Origin: Acanthaster planci
Taxonomy: Eukaryota; Echinodermata; Asteroidea; Valvatida; Acanthasteridae
Direction: 5' to 3'
Length of the DNA stretch: 60,027 bases
Assembly: GCF_001949145.1 (NCBI RefSeq)
Contig: NW_019091371.1
Location: 685,674 to 745,700, forward strand
Made by a program: the position numbers and the translations under genes. The first letter of the stretch is position 1. Each line of letters starts with the position of its first letter. The notes beneath the pieces are model-generated. The model ran no database searches, was not told the origin of the DNA, and saw only the letters and a list, made by a program, of their open reading frames with translations. Below, piece by piece: positions 47,843 to 58,209 of the stretch.

Positions 47843-47919
47843 CTGTCACAGCCAAACAGCCAGTTGGTCTTGAGACATCAGCCGGCCGTATTGTAGTAAT
47901 GAATAAGCTGTTGTTTTGA
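47843..47919 (+). CDS. candidate alternative terminal exon of the LEM gene
   Basis: A textbook acceptor, CTTCCTTCCTGTATTTTCAG, ends at 47842. Its downstream frame needs one base from the previous exon, and the LEM exon 1 leaves exactly one. Joined, the last G plus CT gives Ala, then about 24 residues follow to TGA at 47917-47919. This would end the protein about 30 residues after the membrane helix, as in emerin or LAP2-type tail-anchored proteins. Alternatively a GTAATG at 47899 could act as a donor and the exon continue to others. No AATAAA was noticed close after the stop. Confidence 0.3.
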
Positions 47920-49640
47920 CTATTTTTATTCAACTGCACCCGTACAGTACATGTATGTACAGTGTGCTGGCTTCTACTGTCCAACTTCACACATGTACAG
48001 TATACAAATACATGTAACTGAACAGGGATTCGAGGGAAAGTACATGTACATACAGTGTATCTGTGCGGATGTGGATATACACGTGCATGTGCATACAGTG
48101 AACATGTAATGAACATGTACATGTATAGGTGTACATGTACATGTACATGTACTACGTTGTTATATGTATTGTCCTGGTGGTGGGGCAATACTGTACATGT
48201 ATGTAATGCAAAACGCCTCAGGAAGATTGAACAGCCTACACATGTACATGTACATGTACCGCTAACAGTACATGTACAGGCCACATTCATAGCACAGTAT
48301 TTTTGGAACTCATGGGAAAACAGTTGATTTTCATACATTCATTTACATGTTTTCGTGAACAAACCATAAACAAACCATTCCCAAATTGATTGAAAAATAT
48401 GATATATTTCCTAACAAATTCAGTTACCAGTGCATTCCTGGATATTTTGAAAATGAAAATCATCCGCTCTAGTAAGGTACTTGTACGTACATGTATGTCT
48501 ACCATGGTGTCGGTGGTGGTGGGTTGGCATTCACTGCGTTCCGGGAACAAGTTCTTTTGTTAGGGAAATTGAACTGAGTTGTGGGGACATTCTGAGTCCC
48601 CACAATGTTTTTGGTCCCCACAGGATAGCTGTAGTGTATGTTCCCACAACTACAGTGCGAGAATACATGTACATATACATGTGTGTGCATGTACATGTAC
48701 ACTAACTGTACACATGTATACATTTCTTAGTGTATGTATGTATGCATGTACATTGTACACGTACATTTTTTACTGGTACATGTAGGTGTGAACTGGTAGA
48801 CATCTATTATCTAATGCTTGCCATATTTTTCTACATGTACATGCACTGGTAATGTACTTATTGTGTTAAGTGCACTTCGCTTAGCATTGTAAATCTCCTA
48901 CATGTACAGGAATGTGACTGAGGCTGTGACCCCAGTGCAGTATTTAAAGTGTACTATGATGGCTCTAGGGACATTGCGTACATGTACATGTAGATAGTAC
49001 AATGGCAGGTTTTTGTCAGTTATGTACATGTACATCCCTGAACACAATTTCGTACATGTAGCTGACAGAAGACTACCATGTACCAGTACATGTATCCTTT
49101 TTTCAACAAGACAAGTGTCTTTATTGGCTGTGGCATAAGGGATTTGTTTAAGTTTACATGAAGATGTACATGTAGACAAGTTCAGGGCCACCTTTTTGTT
49201 GTTGATATGTTGATATTACAGATGTTTATTGGTAATACAGGTTGTAATTGTAAATGTCTTCTGATAATTTTGAATATGGAGGGCCCACAAGCAGTGAGCA
49301 TGACTTGGCAGGATCTGCGTGCATATTCCATAAACATGTAAATGTATGCAGTGGCTGGTGCCACCCACCGTAGATACATGTGCATGTTCTGAAATCATTC
49401 ACCAGTTTATGATTTCCAGTTGGTACCACACCGGGGTACATGGACATGTGCAATATGCACCAGGCACACACATGTACACGTACATACCGGTACATGTACA
49501 TGTGCAATATGGACCAGGTACACACATGTACACGTACATACGTGTACCGGTACATGTACATGTACCCTACAGTACGTACATGTAGTATGTTTAGAGATGG
49601 TAATGTCCATGTAAGTATTAATAGCAACACATGAGCAGGT
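47920..49640. repeat. densest TACATGTA satellite-like tract
   Basis: Long runs at 48112-48152, 48239-48260 and 48660-48700. A 54-bp tandem repeat with ACATGTGCAATATG, ACCAGG(C/T)ACACACATG, TACACGTACATACCGG begins at 49445 and 49499. Also holds the 48551-48625 copy of the 'gttgtggggaca' repeat. All ORFs here (for example 47811-48338) are artefacts of the repeat. Confidence 0.75.
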
Positions 49641-49649
49641 CTGTAGGTC

Positions 49650-51265
49650 AGGATAAGCTAGTCTGTGGGCTTTCCTGGCTTTGGATTGACATCCTTGGTA
49701 TTATCACATGTAACCCTGAACTCGGACATTCATTGCCTGTAAAATACAATGCTGGTTTACGGCGTGTGTGCATTTGGTAAATACATAAATGTGCATGTAC
49801 ATACATGTACATGTACAAATGTATGTACATGTACCGATAGGTACTGCAGATGAAATAACATGCATACTATGTTGATCAAATTGTACAAAAGACCAGCAAA
49901 ACGTAAGTCAGTGAAGTTACAGTGTACTGTCACAGTTTTAACCATAAAAATACATGTACATACATACATACATGTACTGTAACCTGTATTGACCACTTTT
50001 ATATTGGCAAATATGATGATGAATTTATGACAATATCAGTCTTTCATTTTTTATAAAATCTGTCAGGAGAGCAAATTGCTCTCCTTTAATATGAACCAAT
50101 TAACAGAAGTTCAAAACGATGTTAAATGATTGTACCCTGGAATCTATTGTCTCCACTTTTTCTGATGGTTTATAATGTTCTTGGGGCAATTTTAAAATTA
50201 ACTTAGTTTTAGTTCTGTGAGAGCAGTTTTAGTTCTCTTAGAACATAAAACACATGTATGTATACACATAAATCATCTCGGTGCTTGTTTTCTTATTTGA
50301 ACCAGAATTTTATACTTACAAATTAAAAATATACTATTTAAGTTTCAACCTACAAATCAACACAATTGTACGTGTCCCTTTCAAAGAATTTAAATAAAAG
50401 GGGAAGTCAACATTTTTCATCATGATTTGAGAATTTCTTTCGCTCAAACACTAACAGATTACAGTGACCATAATTTTGAAAAACCTATAGGGGATTTGAA
50501 AGTTTAAACTGCACTTCAACTTTGTTCAATTGATACAGACTGTAACAAACCCACCTCAATCAAAATAGGAAAATGTCAAACCAACATACACTTGTGAACA
50601 TGACAATGCTTACATATGATTATGGTCTGACACGCTGGGTGGTTTCCTGCATGAATTCCATGGGCACACACGCCACATGTATATGTACAAGTATGTACGG
50701 AGCAACACTTTCATGACGACCAAAAGCTCATGGCACACCACTTTCTGCTTAAGCACCCCATAAAAAAGATCAATACTGATTGGCTGTCTTGTCAGTGAAA
50801 ACTTTTTACTGACCAATAAAAACACATAACAGATTGTACCATGTTTAGCGAAACTACGTGTGACATACATGCACATGCAAGCATAATATGTACAGTGTAC
50901 ATGCTATACATTTTGCAGGGTAGGCCAGCTAGCTGGGTCCAATCTGAGAGCAGGCCGCACTCGCAATGATCTTATTCGTACAATATTTGTACGGTATGTA
51001 TGAAAGTTGCGGCAGTATAAATGTAAATTTGTACATTATTACAAATGAATCACACAGTCCAGTGATAAAAATCAAGCTTTGTTTGCAAAATTTTCATGTC
51101 CATTTTATGTACATGTATGTGCTGGTATGTACAGCTTTTTACAGCTGAATTGAGAACTAACAAAAAGCCATTTTTTTTACTGTTACCGATAATACCAACC
51201 CTGTGTTTCTGTGGCATGTCATGTTAATGGGCAGTTTCCATGCAGTTTGCTGTGGCGATGCAGCA
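49650..51265. other. non-coding DNA, possible small exon at 50919-50993
   Basis: TACATGTA runs at 49796-49832. 50000-50600 is AT-rich and nearly free of them. A splice-bounded 75-bp plus-strand segment is described in the findings. No confident gene. Confidence 0.4.
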
Positions 51266-51269
51266 GGTA

Positions 51270-51683
51270 TTAAAACCCTAATCCCCTAGGCCCTTTTTGC
51301 TTGGACCCTCAATCCTCCAAAATCCTCCAATTTGGGGGGTAAAAAAATTGGATTCTCCCTCAATCCTTTGCAATCCTCCCAGAGTTCTTGGAAATGTTAC
51401 TTGGAGGTGCGCCTTCCCCTTCAATCCTTGAAAACCGTTCGGCAATTCCTATCATTATATTGAAGTAGTGAGAATTGCATTCTTGGGCAATGCAAATGAT
51501 TCAAAAGAAATATTGCCCTGAATCTATGCATGACCGAGCAAAAACAACACAAGGTATAACCCTCGACCTTCATGCATGGCATCCTTCGCAATAAGCCATG
51601 GACTTTTGCCATTCGCTCTCAATCCTCCTAAATCCTCCAAAACCGCCTGGAGGATTTAGAGGACTGAAGAGGGATAGGGTGAA
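51270..51683. mobile_element. GGAGGATT-family MITE, inverted copy
   Basis: Runs opposite to the 45911-46293 copy. It starts TTAAAACCCTAATCCCCTAGG followed by CCCTTTTTGC (the partner ends GCAAAAAGGGCCTAGGGGGTTAGGGTTAA on its plus strand) and shares the middle block ATGCATGGCATCCTTCGCAATAAGCCATG. The far end is decayed (GGGATAGGGTGAA). Several AATCCTCC words remain at 51308-51385 and 51622-51640. Confidence 0.85.
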
Positions 51684-51763
51684 TCCTGACCTCCTAACCC
51701 AATGTGGTATTGCTCTGCTGAAGGCAATAACATCCAACAGCTACATGTGTGTACATATAACAT

Positions 51764-51866
51764 GTGAAGCATGCTGAACCCAACCTACAATGTACATGTA
51801 CAATGTATGCACAAGAGCAAGAACACTTCAATAGATCCTGTTGGGTTCAGCATGGTTAGGGTTAAA
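51764..51866. repeat. hairpin-forming repeat ending in TTAGGGTTAA
   Basis: GCATGCTGAACCCAAC (51768-51783) pairs with GTTGGGTTCAGCATG (51840-51854), and GTTAGGGTTAA follows directly. The end resembles those of the TTAA-bounded elements nearby; a matching left end was not found. Confidence 0.6.
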
Positions 51867-51869
51867 TGG

Positions 51870-52640
51870 TGACTGAATTTTGATGAAATTACCTGCAGAC
51901 AATCTTATCCAAACACCTGATCTGTTTTAGCTGGTAATATACCCGGTAGTTGATTATTAAAAGCTTTTTGGCCAGCTTTATTGTTAGTACATTGAAATTT
52001 ACAGTATTTGGGAGTTTGGCATGCAACAATTTGTGGCTGATTTTATTGTCAAATCGGTAATATCAGTGTGAGAAACATCAACTATGAAAAAATCAATATC
52101 ACCAGCACTGTTGCCTTCTACATGTACAGTGTACATGTACATGTATTCATCTGGGCAGCCAAAGTTTGCAGACATGTCACCTTTAGTTGCATTTTTCCTC
52201 CAAATGTACTTCTTCCTCATACACTTTTTAAAAGAAAGTCAGACTTCCGTGTGTTATTTAGCAGGAGTGATGTACTTGGTGTTTTATAGCAGCATGGAAT
52301 TTTTTTTAACACTTAGTGAATCATTTGTTTGCTTTTGTTCTGACTGCCTGCCAAACAGGTAGATTTACCAGCAAGTAGTGGGCAAAAATATGACTGCAAT
52401 GCATTTATACATGTGTATACTGCACTGCATTTACATGTACATGTATCCAAGTGCATAGAGAAATAAAGAGCAGGCCCAACAAAACACTGTCAAAAAGAGC
52501 ACATTCTGAGAGTTCCAATCTCCTGAATTCTTTTGCTTTTTTGATTTGCCAGTCTGTTTATCACAAGGTCCAGCTTAAGCTTGGGAATTTATGCTGAATT
52601 TAATAATTGTTTAGCAGAACTTTAAAACCTTCCATCTGTT
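51870..52640. other. non-coding DNA, no gene seen
   Basis: TACATGTA runs near 52120-52145 and 52433-52446. Open frames at 52068-52362 include those repeats and have no recognised domain. Confidence 0.4.
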
Positions 52641-52641
52641 T

Positions 52642-52772
52642 TAACCGTCAAAAACAGTCAAAAATGCCTTCCACTTGATTTCCCCCAGTACACAGACACA
52701 TATGGGAAATTTGACTGATTTTGACTGATATGACAACTGTGTCAAGAATGTATCTTAGCATAGGAGGGTTAA
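52642..52772 (-). repeat. dispersed repeat, copy 2 (partner of 24580-24715)
   Basis: Inverted relative to 24580-24715. It shares GTCAAAAACAGTCAAAAATG, CCACTTGATTTC, CCCAGTACACAGACACATAT, GGGAAATTTGACTGA (with a short duplication) and TGACAACTGTGTCAAGA, then AGGAGGGTTAA. Confidence 0.8.
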
Positions 52773-53375
52773 TTTACATTTAAATGTTCAGTTGTACAGA
52801 AAGCTGCCAAAGCCTGCCTTGGTGGTTACATACGGCACACGTGACCCATCATTGCATGTTATTGGTGACAAGTACATGTATAAATGGCAAAATGCACTGA
52901 GTTGCAGCATTCATTTGGCAAAGAGATAACCATCATGACAGCTGGTTGCCAACAAACCTCCCACAAACCAGCAGCATCTTCAAAGAAGTGTGACTGAGGC
53001 TGAACCTAAATAGGTACTTTATGATACCCAAGAGATACATGTACATTTTGTCCTTGGGAGCAATAAAGCTGTGAATCTCTCTCTGAAAAGGCTTTTCCAC
53101 TGAGCTGAAGTAGATTTATTTGATCTTGTTTTTTTCCAGACGGCCATGGGATATTTAAGAAAACTGAGACTGACAAGAAGTACGGTTTCTCTCCTAGTCT
53201 GTACGCATACTTTTATGTGTGTGGATTCTTGAACCAGAGAAAATGAAATTAGTAGCATACCGGTAATAGTATTATAAGGTGTATCTTTTTATGTACGTGC
53301 ACATGTAGTAAGAACGGAAAAGACAACCCCACATAGGGTAGCAGTAGTCTAGATTTTACTTGAGCTCAAACCTCA

Positions 53376-53858
53376 GCCACCTCAATCCTCCAAATTCCTC
53401 CTAGTGGTTTTGGAGCATTTCGGAGCATTGAAGGTGAATGGTGATTGAAGCATGGAGGATTTTGGAGGATTGAGGATGAATGCTGATTTAAAAGCTGGTG
53501 GTCATTAATTACATAATTCTCCACTGTGTTACAACAAAGGCACATGTCAGCTTTGTTTATTGCAAAAGTAAAGCCGTTATCCAACTCTTAAAAAACCAGC
53601 TTCAGCCCAGCATCCAACTTGATGTGCCCAACCGCCCCCCCAAAAAACCCAACGTACATGTACCTGCAGGGCCATGGAGGATTTTGGAGGATTGAAGATT
53701 CAGGTGCCATTCATTTTGTGCATAAGTCAAAAATGGAGGATTTGGGAGGATTGAGGATGTGCCCAGGTCAAAAGGCCCTAGCGGGTTAACCTTCACCATC
53801 CTCCTTCAAAATCCTCCAGGCAGTTTTGGAGGATTGAGGCTGTATGGCAAAAGGTGGT
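53376..53858. mobile_element. two adjoining GGAGGATT-family copies sharing a TTAA
   Basis: 53376-53789 starts with ACCTCAATCCTCCAAATTCC and ends GGAGGATTGAGG, CAAAAGGCCCTAGCGGGTTAA (TTAA at 53786-53789), as in the complete copy. The same TTAA begins TTAACCTTCACCATCCTCC and TTTTGGAGGATTGAGG (53786-53840), the left end of another copy. A TACATGTA word sits inside the first. Confidence 0.75.
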
Positions 53859-54128
53859 TGATTGTATGGGCTTTGAGCTTGACCAAGAGAGGGCGCACTT
53901 ATCCTAGCAACCGTGACTCCGCTTGCGGTACTCACTACGTTTTACTGGCAGATGAAGGTGTTTCATCACTGATTTATTGCACAGTGTACCACGTAATGCA
54001 AAGAGATTCCCGTACGTTTTTGCGGGTAAGAGCTTCTGGTAACAGTGAAGCACAAACTAGACTCTTGAATATCGAGTTTGGTAGGACTTAACAACTTTTG
54101 ACAATTGAATGAGACAATGTAAATAAAC

Positions 54129-54340
54129 ATGGTGCGAGAAATACATTGCAGATTTTGTGAAATAAAATATGAAAACAACATAGCAGAGGAACTGCAGAAG
54201 GCAAAGTTGCTATCCGAATCGAAACACATTTTCAGTGTCACAGAATTTGTGCAAGAAGGGAAAAACATAATAAAGGGCAGAGTGATGCCACAGCACAGGA
54301 TTTCAATTTCTCCTTATCAGCTTATGAGATTGTGTTGTCA
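54129..54340 (+). CDS. candidate first coding exon of an unrecognised plus-strand gene
   Basis: ATG at 54129 (AAACATGG, A at -3 and G at +4) opens 70 codons plus two bases, ending TGTCA|GTAAGTC, a strong donor. Unspliced reading hits TAA at once. The peptide has HCRFCEIKY near the start, then a mixed charged helix-like stretch (EELQKAKLLSESKHIF) and no membrane segment. I do not recognise the family, and one CxxC pair is not enough to call a zinc finger. Upstream, 53889-53940 is richer in CpG and contains CCTAGCAACCG, an X-box-like half site. A minus-strand gene end lies close by in the other direction. Confidence 0.4.
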
Positions 54341-54803
54341 GTAAGTCTTATCGAAGGCTGAAAAGAAGCAGACGTGCATGCTTTCAGACTGGGTTTAATT
54401 CTATTTTGAGAAAAGGTAAGGTCAAAAATCCCAGGAATTAATTATCAAATTCAAAACTGATGACAGATAAACACAACTTTGATTGTGTTACTTTTTGGCT
54501 CTGTACATTTCCAGCAAAGTTCGAAAACTAAAAAATGACACTAATTAAATGCAAACACATACATTATATACTCAAGTCTTTTCGCATAGTGGTACTAATA
54601 AACATTAAGTAAATGTTTATGATTTTCATAAAAATATAAATTAATCCTATTTTAGATTGATAAATGCATTTGAAAAGTTACAAGAATAAAAGAAGTAAAC
54701 CCTACTTCCTCACAATGCAGTATGAAAACATATCAGTAGAGCCTGTCACTAATGCTGGTGTCAACAGACAACAATCAACTAAAGTAAATTGAACTTAAAT
54801 GTC

Positions 54804-54809
54804 TTTATT
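54804..54809 (-). promoter_or_regulatory. polyadenylation signal AATAAA (minus strand)
   Basis: TTTATT on the plus strand reads AATAAA on the minus strand, about 100 bp after the TGA of the candidate terminal exon at 54911. The spacing suits a short 3' untranslated region. Confidence 0.4.
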
Positions 54810-54910
54810 CTTGTAAAGATTCAGAGATGGACACTGGCAACTAAAAAATCTCAATTTTAACAAGCATGGACAAATAGGCTTAAAAAATCACATGCTTACT
54901 ATACCCAAAC

Positions 54911-55154
54911 TCAGGTAACAGTGTATGTCACAGGAGTTAATGCGTGCATTCTGTTTGTGTTTTCTCCCAAACAATCGGATACTGTAAATGTGCCATTCAA
55001 TCCTACTTTTATCCAGACATCAATTTCTAAGGTTACAGAATTTCTATTTTGAATACATGTAAATGTATTTTCTCCCTGAATTGTTGACAGAGGTATCTCC
55101 TTAAGGGGAAGCATCAATGTCAAGTACCGGTACTTTTCAAGGTCTTTGTTAAAT
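54911..55154 (-). CDS. candidate terminal exon of an unrecognised minus-strand gene
   Basis: On the minus strand a good acceptor (ATTCTCTGCAG at 55155) leads into about 80 codons ending in TGA at 54911, with AATAAA about 100 bp on. The frame needs two bases from the preceding exon. The peptide alternates polar and hydrophobic residues (NSVTLEIDVWIKVG, NGTFTVSDCLGE), which looks like beta-strands of an extracellular domain and contains an N-glycosylation sequon (NGT). No family recognised. Upstream exons would lie at 55.4-56 kb. Confidence 0.4.
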
Positions 55155-55361
55155 CTGCAGAGAATACATAGATGTAAGTGATAATGCATTCATTTATTAG
55201 GATTGTAATGCTTTTCGTACTTTCTATGCAACACAACTTTTTGAACTGAAAATGAATATGGATAATCCAGAAATTAGGGGTACATTTTTGATGCAATAAC
55301 TGAATTTTAGACAGAAAAATATCTCCATTGAAAATAATGTTTGACAATGCTGATTAAAAAC

Positions 55362-55940
55362 TCAGTGCATAAGAAACAACAGCAGACAATTCTCTAGACT
55401 CCTACCCCTTGACTTTGTAGGAAGCAGTAAGAGGAGGAGGTACACACTCAGCTGTACACCTGTCAGCTCATGGATTTTGTCTTTAGCTGCTTCTGTGCCA
55501 TCCCACCCATGAAATCCAGGTGTGCACTTGAGGTTTCCCGGCACGTTATCTGGTTCCATTCACTGGTCTTTTGTTTCAGTGTGTCCAATGCAGGGTTCTT
55601 TGTAGAAAGATGTCAAGGTACGAGCCTCGGTGCCAGTTATGTAACATAACATAGTACGGATAGCAGTACATGTACATACATGAGCTCCTGGGCCAGTGCA
55701 GGGGCATGTACACGTATCCTGTTGAGGAAAATTGACTTGAATCTGTCTGTGCACATGCACTTTCTCAGTTTTCTGCTTTGGGATCAGCTGGCCTGAGATG
55801 TAGTTGTGATCAGCAGATACTGCTAGAGTCTGTACAGGTACCTGCATCTTATATTCACTGATTTCCTTACTGTAGTCACCTCCTGTGTTCAGAGTGGGTT
55901 CGTTACACTTCCTCTCATCCTCAAAAAGGCAAGCACACAT
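55362..55940 (-). CDS. possible exon region of the same minus-strand gene, cysteine-rich
   Basis: Two minus-strand frames abut: 55560-55940 (126 codons, with Cys words CACLFEDERKC, CTCPCTG, HVCTC) and 55362-55559 (KCTPGFHGWDG, then a possible G|GTGTAC donor at about 55449). The first looks protein-like up to about 55730, but the HVCTC part is a translated TACATGTA word, so it may not all be coding. Possible splice sites (CAG|GTACCT near 55840, CAACAG near 55725) would remove part of it. CTPGFHGWDG has an EGF-like ring, but the rest of an EGF module is not seen. Exon limits unresolved. Confidence 0.25.
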
Positions 55941-56115
55941 TCTGTTGGATTTACCTGGTTTCCCACAGGACCGTCATGCCTGTACATGTACATGTGTTTC
56001 ACAGAATAAAAACCAAATTGAGGGATAATTTTAGAGAGCATGTGAGAAATGATGACCGAATGCCTAATGTCAACTGAGTTTTTTAGTAGGATTGAAAATG
56101 CCAACAAATTGATAA

Positions 56116-56429
56116 TTAACCCTAACAGTCCTGAATGCTACAAAGTACTACTTAGTAGTAAAATGTAGTACTCAGCCCTGTCGTTTGTAAGAGGACATGA
56201 CAACATTATTCTCTGAAGCCATAAAATACAATAGAGAAGACAATGTACCATATAGTGCTGTGGCACTATGAATGCATAGTTTCATTGTTCTCTATACGAA
56301 TAACAACGGAATAAACCTAGCCAGAAATAGTAATTTGAAGTGCTAGGGCCTTCAGGCTCAGAGTGTTACATAGTATTTTGCAGTACTGAGTACTCCAAGC
56401 CAAACAACGCCCGGTACTGTTAGGGTTAA
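56116..56429. mobile_element. TTAA-bounded MITE with perfect 14-bp inverted ends (314 bp)
   Basis: Starts TTAACCCTAACAGT (56116-56129) and ends ACTGTTAGGGTTAA (56416-56429), exact inverse copies including TTAA. The subterminal parts are also related (AGTACTACTTAGTAG and GTAGTACTCAG on the left, CAGTACTGAGTACTCC on the right). No coding capacity. Unlike the neighbouring GGAGGATT family, it shares only the outer 11 bp with it. Confidence 0.9.
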
Positions 56430-56705
56430 AGGTTGAGCGACCAATTATGCAAAAATCATACAATCATAAGTAGTGGCATCCATCAGAACTCAGAAACTGT
56501 CCCTACTGGAACTTACACATATGTCCTAACATCGCTGATGACCCCCAAAATTTCATTAGTTTGAAGAAAAAGACGCAACATCATAAAATCTTAGTTCCAA
56601 ATGTAACTTCTAGCAAATGTTAAAATGTCATTTGTTTCTGGTCACGGTTTTGCTTTCTGATTACTGAAGTGAAGTTACTGGTGACCATAGGACTGTATCA
56701 CAGAG

Positions 56706-56822
56706 GTTAGGCCTAGGCCAACTGTACCTCCAAAACTTAAGGTCTGACGTCCACCCTGCTCCGAACGTTGAAACAAGGCAGACCTCAGACCTTACAGTTC
56801 TGGGGGTAGGCTAGGCCTATAT
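56706..56822. repeat. 117-bp hairpin element
   Basis: The left arm GTTAGGCCTAGGCCAACTG, then CCTCCAAAACTTAAGGTCTGA (56706-56746), pairs with the right arm read backward, ATAGGCCTAGCCTACCCCCA, GAACTGTAAGGTCTGAGG (56780-56822). The loop is about 30 bp. Imperfect but clear; probably a small foldback element or structured transcript. Confidence 0.75.
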
Positions 56823-56829
56823 GGAACTC

Positions 56830-57240
56830 ATCCCGCTTAAATAATAATTCTAAACAAAGCCTAGGCTGCTACTAACCTGCGCTGACCCAACCTTCCCGAC
56901 ATAGTGACCCATAGTTGCAATTGCCTACTTCAAAGGGAGATGGGCTTTGGCAAAAAACCCCTCGCATCATGGCGCATTTTTGCTTCATTCACCATGAATA
57001 TGATGATGAATCAGCCATTCGTTCGCCTTCTCCAAAGCTCAATGAAAGACCTTGGCTACATGTAGATAGCTGACTAGAGCTTGAGAATGCTTGCAGGGAC
57101 ACTAAAATGTTTGAAGAGCTCAACCTTAGTACACGTACATGTACTTCGGCATGAAGGCGCATACTCCAAACAAGATGGCGATCGATTGAGTACTGCGGAG
57201 TACCTGGCTCTGTTCAACCATTGAGGGGGTACTTCTAGTC
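56830..57240. promoter_or_regulatory. possible promoter region with a YY1-type site
   Basis: CpG-containing DNA with AAGATGGCG at 57172-57180, a YY1-like core as at the LEM gene. Its ATG reads only MAID before a stop. It lies upstream of the minus-strand exon candidates at 54.9-55.9 kb, so could be their promoter, but no first exon was identified. Confidence 0.25.
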
Positions 57241-57409
57241 GAGGCGGATAGGATGTGTTATTTCATGGTCCTGGGGTTGGACCTGGTGTTGTGTATGCTG
57301 TGCCATGCATACGTGCCCAGATTACATGTACATGTTCCAGGATATGAAATCTTCTCAAGGATACCACTTACACTGCTCCAACATGTACAGGAACATGTAA
57401 TTACAGGAA

Positions 57410-58200
57410 TCACTAGAGGATTTTGAAGGATTAAGGCAGTGGTCACCACCCCTTCAAGGAAAATATTGGTACCTTGTATAGTAAGAAATAATATAATAAT
57501 ACCAGCTTTATTTTCAGATGGTAGCCGTGTCATCTAAAAAGAAAAATGATTTTCAATGGGCCGTCTATCAGTATTAAGCTATGTATGTAAAAAGACACAC
57601 CAATCTAAATGACATGCAAGGACTAAAGATAACAATTAGAAAAGTATAACAGTAAGCATAAAAATACGACTTAAGTATAAATGGATGAGAAATTATGCCA
57701 TGATAAAAATCTGTGCAATACATACACATAGAAATCCCAAGACAAAATGAATTTGGATAAAAATCGAATTGATCATGGTGCCCACTCCCACGCACCTACC
57801 TTGGTGTCAAGACTGGAGGAAAACCCACATCAGCAGTAAGGTACAACATTTAAAAAAACAGGCATACGTTATCTTATTAAAAATTACAATCAATGGCGAA
57901 GGTATCACACTTATACAGGTTTTGCCTCAGACACTGGAGCAATCTCTGCTTAAATGTTTCAACATTTGTAATACTGTAGCTTTTAAATCCCCACTCAGCT
58001 TGTTCCTAAGAGGAACAACACTATAACGTACATGTACGTAAACGATCTCTGACCAGTGGTTGAAACAAATGTAGTAATACTAACAGACACTTTTAGAAGA
58101 TTGAGTTCTGTATCTGATTTTCCATGGAGATAATTGGAGGACTTTGAATGACTGAGGATGCATCTTTGCCAAAAGGGCCAAAGTGTTGAGGGGTTTAAAG
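57410..58200. mobile_element. decayed GGAGGATT-family ends
   Basis: AGAGGATTTTGAAGGATTAAGGCAG at 57416 matches the interior of the complete copy (46131). AATTGGAGGACTTTGAATGACTGAGGATGCATC, then GCCAAAAGGGCC and GAGGGGTTTAA at 58132-58197 match its right end. The 700 bp between may be an insertion, or these may be two fragments. Confidence 0.5.
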
Positions 58201-58209
58201 GGAATTGTA

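Noticed and set aside
47811-48338. 175-codon minus-strand ORF, the longest in the right part after the LEM exon
   Set aside because: Its sequence is mostly Cys-Thr, Val-His and Tyr-Met runs produced by TACATGTA arrays in three frames; no domain.
50919-50993. Argininosuccinate lyase exon
   Set aside because: Only a four-to-six-residue resemblance (GRTRND); the flanking residues do not match the enzyme.
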